NCBI GenBank assembly: GCA_043757025.1 | Contig: JAYVQG010000110.1 | Span: 14,647-78,646, forward strand | Source of the DNA: Limnoglobus sp043757025 | GTDB lineage: Bacteria > Planctomycetota > Planctomycetia > Gemmatales > Gemmataceae | DNA: 64,000 bases | Direction: 5' to 3' | Part shown: piece after piece, positions 8,924 to 15,503 of the stretch | Numbering within the stretch: the first letter of the stretch is position 1 | Layout of the letters: the number at the start of each line of letters is the position of its first letter | Program-made: the position numbers and the translations under genes | Notes under the pieces: generated by a model | What the model saw: the letters and a program-made list of their open reading frames with translations, nothing else | Database searches by the model: none | Told to the model about the DNA's origin: nothing

Positions 8924-10867
8924 TTACTTCTTCACTTCGTATTCGGCGTCGATGACATCGTCGCCATCCTTCTTTTCCTGCGTACTCGGCGTGGGGCTGC
9001 CTGCGGTGCCGGTGTTCTTGTACATGTGCGCGGCCATCGCTTGCGAGGCGGTATCGAGTTCGTCGATGGCCGTGCGAATCGCGGCGGGGTCGGTGCCGTC
9101 CTTGAGCGATTGCACCTTCTCCATCGCTTTCACGATTGGGGCTTTGTCGGCTTCGGTGATCTTGTCGCCCGCTTCCTTGAACAGTTTTTCCAGTTGGAAA
9201 ATCTTCTGCTCGGCTTCGTTCTTCACCTCGGCCACGGCCCGCTTGCCCTTGTCGTCGTCGGCGTGCAGTTCGGCATCGCGACGCATCTTCTCGATCTCGT
9301 CTTTGTCCATTCCGCTCGAGTTCGTGATGCGGATCTGGTTTTCCTTGCCCGTGCCTTTGTCCTTCGCGGACACGTTCAGAATGCCGTTGGCGTCGATGTC
9401 GAAGGTCACTTCGATCTGCGGGCTACCACGTGGGGCGGCGGCGATGCCATCCAAGTGGAACTCGCCGATCTTTTTGTTGTCGCGGCTCATCGGCCGTTCG
9501 CCCTGATAGACTTCCACCAGGACCGATGGCTGGCTGTCGGCGGCGGTCGAATACACCTTCTGTTCCTTCTTCGGAATCGTCGTGTTCTTCGAGATAATCA
9601 CGTCCATGATCCCGCCGAGTGTCTCGATGCCCAGCGACAATGGGGTGACGTCGAGCAACAGTAATTCGGACTTGCTGCCGAGCAACAACTGCGCGCCCTG
9701 GATTGCGGCACCGATCGCCACGACTTCATCGGGGTTCACGCCGCGGTGGCCTTCTTTGCCGAAAATCTCTTTCACGAGTTGCTGAACCCGCGGCATCCGC
9801 GTCATCCCTCCAACCATGACGATCTCGTCGATTTGGCTCGGTTTCAAGCTCGCATCGCTCAGCGCGGTCAACACCGGCTTCTTGCAACGCTCGATGAGAT
9901 GCTCGACCATCCCTTCAAACTGCGAACGGCTGACCGACAGCATCAGGTGCTTCGGCCCCGTCGCGTCGGCGGTGATGAACGGCAAGTTAATATCGGTGTT
10001 TGGCTGTTGCGACAGATCTTTCTTCGCACGCTCGGCGGCTTCCTTCAGGCGCTGAAGCGCCATCTGGTCTTTCCGCAGATCGATGCCATTTTCCTTCTGG
10101 AACGCCGACGCGATGAAGTCGATCAACACTTGGTCGAAGTCGTCGCCGCCGAGGTGGGTATCGCCGTTGGTCGAACGAACCTGGAACACGCCGTCTTCGC
10201 CGACTTCGAGAACGGACACGTCGAAGGTACCGCCACCGAGGTCGAACACCGCGATCTTCTCGTCCTTCTTTTTGTCCATCGCGTACGCCAACGAAGCCGC
10301 AGTTGGCTCGTTGATGATCCGCATCCGCTGCTTGTTCTTTTTGCCCGTCTTCGGGTCTTCGATTTCCCACTCGGTATCGAAACCGGCGATTGCGGCGGCG
10401 TCGATCGTCGCCTGGCGTTGCGCGTCGTTGAAGTACGCGGGCACCGTAATCACGGCCTTGCGGACGGTGTGCCCGAGGTACGCCTCGGCGGCTTCCTTCA
10501 ACTTGCGGAGGATCATCGCCGAGATTTCCGGCGGTGTATGGTTCTTCGAGTCGATTTCGACCTTCACGAGTTCGTCTTTACCACCGACGATCTTGTACGG
10601 GACGAGTTTCTCTTCCGATTCGACTTCGTAATGGCGTCGGCCCATGAACCGCTTGATCGAATAGATCGTGCGGGCCGGGTTGGTGATCGCCTGTCGTTTC
10701 GCCGGGTCGCCGACGAGGCGATTGCCATCTTTCGCGAACGCAACCACGCTGGGTGTGATGCGGTTACCTTCTTGGTTCGCAATGACTTTCGCTTCGTTAC
10801 CTTCCATTACGGCGACGACGGAGTTCGTCGTGCCGAGGTCAATTCCGATGATTTTTTCTTCCGCCAT
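8924..10867 (-). CDS. dnaK: Molecular chaperone DnaK (Hsp70)
   Basis: 647 residues from ATG 10867 (MAEEKIIGIDLGTTNSVVAV); GGAG lies about 10 bases upstream. The open frame continues upstream to 11101 but that part is not Hsp70-like. The ATPase domain shows IGIDLGTTNS, AVFDLGGGTFDVS and the MVGGMTRMPRVQ signature. The substrate domain has LLLLDVTPLSLGIET, and the C-terminus DVIDAEYEVKK is the usual DnaK tail. No grpE, dnaJ or hrcA is adjacent and no CIRCE element is visible in the leader, so heat regulation cannot be read from the sequence. Confidence 0.97.
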   Translation of the reverse strand: MAEEKIIGIDLGTTNSVVAVMEGNEAKVIANQEGNRITPSVVAFAKDGNRLVGDPAKRQAITNPARTIYSIKRFMGRRHYEVESEEKLVPYKIVGGKDELVKVEIDSKNHTPPEISAMILRKLKEAAEAYLGHTVRKAVITVPAYFNDAQRQATIDAAAIAGFDTEWEIEDPKTGKKNKQRMRIINEPTAASLAYAMDKKKDEKIAVFDLGGGTFDVSVLEVGEDGVFQVRSTNGDTHLGGDDFDQVLIDFIASAFQKENGIDLRKDQMALQRLKEAAERAKKDLSQQPNTDINLPFITADATGPKHLMLSVSRSQFEGMVEHLIERCKKPVLTALSDASLKPSQIDEIVMVGGMTRMPRVQQLVKEIFGKEGHRGVNPDEVVAIGAAIQGAQLLLGSKSELLLLDVTPLSLGIETLGGIMDVIISKNTTIPKKEQKVYSTAADSQPSVLVEVYQGERPMSRDNKKIGEFHLDGIAAAPRGSPQIEVTFDIDANGILNVSAKDKGTGKENQIRITNSSGMDKDEIEKMRRDAELHADDDKGKRAVAEVKNEAEQKIFQLEKLFKEAGDKITEADKAPIVKAMEKVQSLKDGTDPAAIRTAIDELDTASQAMAAHMYKNTGTAGSPTPSTQEKKDGDDVIDAEYEVKK

Positions 10868-11273
10868 CTGATTGCACTCCGTGAGAATGGCTGGTCGGCC
10901 ATTCGGTTGATGTTCGTGTCTGGTGAACCGAGCATATACATGTGTTTGACGTAACATAGTCTGCAAAAGCGGTGCCAACGACATTGTGCCGTCGTTGATA
11001 TTCCGCAACTGCAATGGTAGTAACCGATTCAGTCGAGGCCATTTTGCGAAACGGTGCCGAATCCCGCGTCGATCCTTACTCTCTCTGCCAGTTTGGCACA
11101 CGGCGTACGCTTCGGCAAATCACCCGTCGCTATCCCCCGATGATTCGACAGCCGATCCACCCGAACAACCCGCACGGAAAAGGGTTACATTTACCGGCAA
11201 ATGTCGGTCATTCGTTGACGGTTGCCATCCGCACGACTAAATTGTGACGAATTATACTCACCGATACCTTTAG
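10868..11273. other. Intergenic region between divergent dnaK and pheA
   Basis: About 400 bases without a supportable gene. It must hold the dnaK promoter on the minus strand and the pheA promoter on the plus strand. The only clear structure is the near-palindrome at 11187-11204. Short frames across it have no start signal or family resemblance. Confidence 0.6.
11187..11204. promoter_or_regulatory. 18-bp near-perfect palindrome upstream of pheA, possible operator
   Basis: ACATTTACCGGCAAATGT: six-base arms ACATTT and AAATGT around CCGG, with a single non-matching pair. It lies about 70-85 bases upstream of the pheA start in the divergent dnaK-pheA region. The symmetry and position suit a dimeric repressor site for either gene. 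Chance occurrence cannot be excluded. Confidence 0.35.
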
Positions 11274-12404
11274 ATGAGTTGCGTATCCATGTCGCGAAAG
11301 CCGGATAACGGATCGTCAGAAAAATCTGCTGCAAACCTCAAAATGCTGCGCGTGCAGATCGATAAACTCGATCAGACGATATTGGAATTTCTCAACAAAC
11401 GCGCTTCCGTAGCGGCACAAATCGGCAAAGTGAAGTCCGAACACGGCGGCGAAGTCTACTCAGCGGCCCGCGAAGAAGAAGTCTTTGCGAACATTCTCGC
11501 ATCGAGCAAAGGCCCGCTCCAGGAAGTGACGATCAAGTCGATTTTCCGCGAACTCATCAGCGGTTCGCGGGCGCTCCAGCGAGTGCAGAAAGTCGCATTC
11601 CTCGGGCCAGAATACAGTTACAGCCACATCGCCGCACTCGAACGCTTCGGCGAAGCCGTCGATTACATGCGGGTCGGCTCGATCGCCGCCGTGTTTGAAG
11701 AAGTGAGCCGGAAACACGTCGATCTCGGCGTCGTTCCGCTCGAAAATTCGACCGATGGCCGGATCGCCGACACGCTCGATATGTTCATCCGTCACCCGAG
11801 CGTGAAAATCTGCTCCGAAGTCCGGCTGATGGTTCACCACAACCTCTTGGCGAACTGCAAACAGACCGAAATTCAGCACATCTACAGCAAAGCGCAAGCA
11901 CTGTCGCAGTGTCGCAATTGGCTCAGCAAGAACATGCCTCATGCGTCGTTGCACGAGGTCGCGAGTACCGCCGACGCCGCACGGCTCGCGACGACATCGC
12001 CGAACTCCGCCGCCGTCGCAAGTCGTCAGGCTGCCGTGCGTTATGGCATCGAAGTCCTTTACAGTAACATCGAGGATTACGCGAACAACGAGACGCGCTT
12101 TGCGGTAATTGGAGCCAACGACAGCGCCAAGACCGGCACCGACAAAACCGCGCTCATGTTCCAGATTCGGCACAATCCCGGTGCTCTCGCAGATGTCTTG
12201 CAGATCTTCAAAGGCAACAAGATCAACCTCACCTGGATCGAGTCGTTCCCGTATCGCGACGCGAAAGGCGAATACGTCTTCTTCGTCGATTTTGAAGGCC
12301 ACCGCGAAGACCCGAAGATCAAGAAAGCCCTCGCACTGTTGGAAGACATCTGCGACACGCTCTCGGTCCTCGGTTCGTTCCCACTGGCAAAACTGACCGA
12401 TTGA
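11274..12404 (+). CDS. pheA: Chorismate mutase / prephenate dehydratase (P-protein)
   Basis: 376 residues in three parts. An AroQ-type chorismate mutase covers about residues 20-95 (LRVQIDKLDQTILEFLNKRA, AREEEVFANI). The prephenate dehydratase domain covers about 105-280 (VAFLGPEYSYSHIAA, VVPLENSTDGRIADTLD, NNETRFAVIG). A regulatory ACT domain closes the protein (NPGALADVLQIF, WIESFPYRDAKGEYVFFVD), the expected site for phenylalanine feedback. It makes phenylpyruvate from chorismate. The start may instead be Met6 at 11289; neither has a clear ribosome-binding site. Its last 222 bases recur at 14332-14553 behind an inserted restriction-modification cassette; this copy keeps the intact frame. 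Confidence 0.95.
   Translation: MSCVSMSRKPDNGSSEKSAANLKMLRVQIDKLDQTILEFLNKRASVAAQIGKVKSEHGGEVYSAAREEEVFANILASSKGPLQEVTIKSIFRELISGSRALQRVQKVAFLGPEYSYSHIAALERFGEAVDYMRVGSIAAVFEEVSRKHVDLGVVPLENSTDGRIADTLDMFIRHPSVKICSEVRLMVHHNLLANCKQTEIQHIYSKAQALSQCRNWLSKNMPHASLHEVASTADAARLATTSPNSAAVASRQAAVRYGIEVLYSNIEDYANNETRFAVIGANDSAKTGTDKTALMFQIRHNPGALADVLQIFKGNKINLTWIESFPYRDAKGEYVFFVDFEGHREDPKIKKALALLEDICDTLSVLGSFPLAKLTD
12183..12404 (+). repeat. Long direct repeat, left copy: 3' end of pheA (ACT domain)
   Basis: Matches 14332-14553 over 222 bases without gaps, with about 11 mismatches counted by eye; most of the interior is identical. It begins inside the ACT-domain motif GALADVLQIF and ends exactly at the pheA stop codon. 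The mismatches cluster near the two ends. It marks the left boundary of the restriction-modification island. Confidence 0.95.
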
Positions 12405-12504
12405 GTGTCCGTTGAAAGCTCAAGGAAATTTGACAGACTTGATCCGTTTGTTTTCCTTTGATTATGACAATATTTTAGTAGGCAATCTTTACAAAAGGTC
12501 GAGT

Positions 12505-13356
12505 ATGACAAACGATCAGTTTCTTAAATTAATGCAAGCCCATACCGATTCTTTTGCAAAGGCAGTTGCAACTGCTGAAGGGGACTGGATCATCAAAGGG
12601 TTCATCGACATTTACAAACGTGTTTTCACAATTTCTGTCGACACCAAGATTGTCTCCAAGGTACTTGAGTTACTACTTTTCCCTATGTTTATCGAATTTG
12701 GTGAAAAACATAAACTACGTATTGAACTCTCGCCTCAGCAAAATTTTTATCCAGACCTTACAATCATTGATGATACGGACGGCACACGTTTTGCAGTGGA
12801 TATAAAAAGCACATATCGCACAGGTGAAAATAAGGTTAACGGAATGACGCTTGGGGCGTTCACTGGATATTTCCGGAATCGAACAAGTAAGAAGAACATT
12901 CTGTATCCCTATGGAAGTTACTCCGCACACATTGTTATCGGCGTGATCTATTCGCAGGTCAATGAAGGGATAGACGAACGGCAAATTTTTAGCATCGCAG
13001 ACTTGGAGAAAATTCCTTCGGTCATCAAGAATTTCATTTTCTTTGCACAGCCCAAATATCGTATAGCTTCGGCAAGCCCAGGAAGTGGGAATACAAAAAA
13101 TATTGGTTCGGTCAAAAAGATTGACGATCTGATTAATGGTAAAGGATCGTTTTCAACACTAAGTGAAGAAGTTTACGACGACTACTGGATGTTCTACTTG
13201 ACTAAAGATATGGCTCAAGCCATATCAATTCCCCGGCCATATACAAATCTTCAAAGCTACCTCAAATACAAAGTACGTGGAATCGACATTCTGCAAGAAC
13301 ACAAAAAGGAAATCTTGGAACTATCAGACGACAACCAACAGGAGGTTGAGGAATGA
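12505..13356 (+). CDS. Type II restriction endonuclease, EcoRV family
   Basis: 283 residues from ATG 12505 (MTNDQFLKLMQ), preceded by AAAAGGT; the frame opens earlier at 12412 without a good start. It follows EcoRV segment by segment from memory: SVDTKIVSKVLELL, QQNFYPDLTII, FAVDIKSTYRTGEN, NILYPYGSYSAHIVIGVIY and PGSGNTKNIGS. The catalytic PD...DxK triad is Asp84, Asp99 and Lys101, corresponding to EcoRV Asp74, Asp90 and Lys92. Expected action is a blunt cut at GATATC (inferred from family). It is some 40 residues longer than EcoRV. Its stop overlaps the methylase start (ATGA). AT-rich codon use indicates transfer. Confidence 0.93.
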   Translation: MTNDQFLKLMQAHTDSFAKAVATAEGDWIIKGFIDIYKRVFTISVDTKIVSKVLELLLFPMFIEFGEKHKLRIELSPQQNFYPDLTIIDDTDGTRFAVDIKSTYRTGENKVNGMTLGAFTGYFRNRTSKKNILYPYGSYSAHIVIGVIYSQVNEGIDERQIFSIADLEKIPSVIKNFIFFAQPKYRIASASPGSGNTKNIGSVKKIDDLINGKGSFSTLSEEVYDDYWMFYLTKDMAQAISIPRPYTNLQSYLKYKVRGIDILQEHKKEILELSDDNQQEVEE

Positions 13357-14282
13357 AACCACCTACCGTGCCGCCTATCAAATGCCAAGGAATCAAGACT
13401 AAATTAATCCCAGCAATACGTGCAGTTGTCCCTAAACTGATCGAAGGAAGATGGATTGAGCCATTCTGTGGATCGTGTGCAGTATTGTTTAATATTAGAC
13501 CAGTTCGTGCTCTCGTATCCGATACAAATAAACACATTGTTCGGTTTTACACCGACCTACAGAGCGGTTCTGTGACACCTGGAATGGTTTACGATTTTCT
13601 GCGAGAAAACGGCGAACTCCTAAAAATAAAGGGAGAGGGCCATTATTACGAAGTGCGAGAAGAATTTAACCGGAGCGGTAGCTCACTCGCCTTTTTATTC
13701 TTGAACCGATCCTGCTTCAACGGAGTCATGAGGTTTAATCGAAAGGGTGGGTTTAATGTACCATTTTGTCGTAAGCCTACAAGATTTGCACAAGCATATG
13801 TTACAAAAATCATGAATCAATTAAAGACATGCGTTTCGCTTTTAAAAGATCACGATTGGATATTTCGTACTAACTCCTTCCAAGTTGCATTAGGTGAAGC
13901 ACGAGAGAATGATGTAGTATATGTTGATCCACCCTATGCGGGACGACATACCGATTATTACAACTCATGGTCGGAAGTTGACGAACGGGAACTTGCTGTT
14001 TTACTCAAAAAGTTGCCTTGTTCATTTGTGCTTTCCACATGGTTCAAGAATGAGTTTCGGACGAATCCAATCGTTGAAAGAGAATGGCTTGACTCAAGAT
14101 ACACGATTAATACTAAAGAACACTTCTATCACGTAGGGCCAAGCGAAGATTTGCGACATCCTATGTTGGAGGCATTAATTACGAATTATCGTTCCACAAT
14201 TCCAGATGCACCTGCAAAACATTCCGTAAGTGGGTTGTTCGATTCTCTGGATGAAGTTGTCGGAGCAAGTAGTATTCTTTAA
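13353..14282 (+). CDS. Adenine-N6 DNA methyltransferase, M.EcoRV-like (D12 class)
   Basis: 309 residues, closely parallel to M.EcoRV as I recall it: VPPIKCQGIKTKL, FLFLNRSCFNG, RFNRKGGFNVPFCRKP, RFAQAYVTKIMNQ, TKEHFYHVG. SAM-binding motif I is EPFCGS, a variant of the usual xPFxGxG. Catalytic motif IV is DPPY (Asp192-Tyr195). It should methylate adenine in GATATC and protect the host from the preceding nuclease. Start ATG 13353 lies inside the nuclease stop (ATGA overlap), with AGGAGG upstream, so the two are translationally coupled. The order nuclease then methylase is notable, because protection needs the second gene of the pair. Confidence 0.95.
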   Translation: MKPPTVPPIKCQGIKTKLIPAIRAVVPKLIEGRWIEPFCGSCAVLFNIRPVRALVSDTNKHIVRFYTDLQSGSVTPGMVYDFLRENGELLKIKGEGHYYEVREEFNRSGSSLAFLFLNRSCFNGVMRFNRKGGFNVPFCRKPTRFAQAYVTKIMNQLKTCVSLLKDHDWIFRTNSFQVALGEARENDVVYVDPPYAGRHTDYYNSWSEVDERELAVLLKKLPCSFVLSTWFKNEFRTNPIVEREWLDSRYTINTKEHFYHVGPSEDLRHPMLEALITNYRSTIPDAPAKHSVSGLFDSLDEVVGASSIL

Positions 14283-14307
14283 TTTCAATGATTTTGTATT
14301 CGCTGAC

Positions 14308-14321
14308 GTATTAATTAATAC
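14308..14321. repeat. 14-bp perfect AT-rich palindrome at the right end of the R-M island
   Basis: GTATTAATTAATAC reads the same on both strands. It lies between the methylase stop and the second copy of the pheA tail, in about 50 bases of AT-rich junction DNA. It may be a weak terminator stem, a protein site, or a relic of the insertion event; nothing decides between these. Confidence 0.4.
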
Positions 14322-14331
14322 TGTGTTTTGC

Positions 14332-14553
14332 GCACTCTCTGACGTCTTGCAAATCTTCAAAGGCAACAAGATCAACCTCACCTGGATCGAGTCGTTCCCG
14401 TATCGCGACGCGAAAGGCGAATACGTCTTCTTCGTCGATTTCAAAGGCCACCGCGAAGACCCGAAGATCAAGAAAGCCCTCGCACTGTTGGAAGACATCT
14501 GCGACACGCTCTCGGTGTTAGGCTCGTTCCCACTGGCAAAACTGACCGATTGA
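14332..14553 (+). pseudogene. Duplicated pheA 3' end (right copy, orphan ACT-domain fragment)
   Basis: The last 73 codons of pheA plus the stop, repeated from 12183-12404. A 107-codon frame from 14230 runs through it but its front part is methylase sequence in another frame, so it is not a gene. Protein-level changes are Ala to Ser and Glu to Lys; the remaining differences are mostly synonymous. It is followed directly by the exosortase operon, so it probably preserves the original pheA-exosortase junction. Confidence 0.9.
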
Positions 14554-14631
14554 TACGACACTGTAGGGGTGAGCCGAACCTGCTTTCAATTGCTATTGCA
14601 CTCGCGATTCGTTTCCGTTCACAATCGGGCG

Positions 14632-15471
14632 ATGTTGCAATCACTCGGATACTTTCGATCGTTCGTCGCGTTGGCCGTCGCTCTGGCTTGGGCGTACTGG
14701 CCGACGCTGACATTCATGTACGAGAAGTGGGTCGGCGACCCGCAATACTCGCACGGCTTCCTCGTGCCGGTGTTCTCGGCGTTCTTGATCTATCGCAACC
14801 GCGAAGCGTTGCGGGCGGCGACGGTCACCCCGATGCCGATCGTGGGCGGCGTAGTGCTGGCCGTGGCGCTGCTGATGCGCACACTGGCCGGTGGCTTACT
14901 GTTTCACCAACTCGATGCGATTTCAATGCTGATTGCCGCAGCCGGTGCGGTACTGGTTCTCGGCGGGCGACGTTGGTTCGCGCTGACGGGGCCTGCGATC
15001 CTGTTCCTCATTTTCATGATCCCGTTGCCCTACGAACTCGAACGAAACGTTGGCGGGCCGCTCAAAACGGCGGCGACGTGGGCGAGTACGTTCCTGCTGC
15101 AAACCTGCGGGCTGCCAGCGATTGCCGAAGGAAATCTGATCCTGATCGACGAAATTAAGCTCGGCGTCGTCGATGCGTGTAGCGGCCTCAAAATGCTCAT
15201 GACGTTTGCCGCATTTTCGTTCGGGGCGGTGCTGATGGCGGGGCGAACGACGTTCGAGAAGCTCATGGTCTTGCTCGGGATCATCCCGATTTCCCTATTG
15301 GCGAACGTGCTGCGGATCGTGGCAACGGGTATCGGGTTGACGATGTTCCACGACAAGGAAACGACGCATTTTCTGCACGATTTCTTCGGCTGGCTGATGA
15401 TGCCCGTCGGGTTGGCGTTACTCGGTTTGGAACTGTGGGTACTGAAGCGGCTGGTGATTCGCGCCGAATGA
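14632..15471 (+). CDS. Exosortase (first locus)
   Basis: 279 residues from ATG 14632 (MLQSLGYFRSFVALAVALAW), a polytopic membrane protein of about eight helices. The exosortase catalytic triad is visible: Cys in VVDACSGLKML, Arg in LLANVLRIVATG and His in FLHDFFGWLMMPVG. The conserved QYSHGFLVPVFSAFLIY is near the N-terminus. Exosortases process proteins at the membrane and usually sit with exopolysaccharide genes, as here. No PEP-CTERM substrate is visible in the window. It lies 78 bases after the duplicated pheA tail and heads an operon of five or six genes. Confidence 0.93.
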   Translation: MLQSLGYFRSFVALAVALAWAYWPTLTFMYEKWVGDPQYSHGFLVPVFSAFLIYRNREALRAATVTPMPIVGGVVLAVALLMRTLAGGLLFHQLDAISMLIAAAGAVLVLGGRRWFALTGPAILFLIFMIPLPYELERNVGGPLKTAATWASTFLLQTCGLPAIAEGNLILIDEIKLGVVDACSGLKMLMTFAAFSFGAVLMAGRTTFEKLMVLLGIIPISLLANVLRIVATGIGLTMFHDKETTHFLHDFFGWLMMPVGLALLGLELWVLKRLVIRAE

Positions 15472-15503
15472 TTCGGCGTGCGGAAATGGGAAGGAACCCA
15501 ACG

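Larger units (their letters stand above)
12405..14331 (+). mobile_element. Restriction-modification island inserted at the 3' end of pheA
   Basis: 1.93 kb between the two copies of the pheA tail, holding an EcoRV-like endonuclease and an M.EcoRV-like methylase. It is visibly AT-rich compared with its surroundings (for example 19 G or C in the 60 bases from 12661). There is no integrase, transposase or terminal inverted repeat. The first 100 bases (12405-12504) are non-coding and contain a TTGACA hexamer at 12430 but no convincing -10 box at normal spacing. The layout fits insertion with long target duplication, described for some R-M gene complexes, or recombination with a donor carrying its own pheA end. 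Confidence 0.85.

Noticed and set aside
10868..10935. CIRCE heat-shock operator upstream of dnaK
   Set aside because: GCACTC is present near 10875 but the paired GAGTGC arm with 9-base spacing is not.
12405..12504. Controller (C) protein gene before the restriction gene
   Set aside because: The gap is only 100 bases and no helix-turn-helix frame exists there.
14230..14553. 107-codon open frame after the methylase
   Set aside because: Its first part is methylase sequence in another frame and its second part the duplicated pheA tail; no ribosome-binding site.
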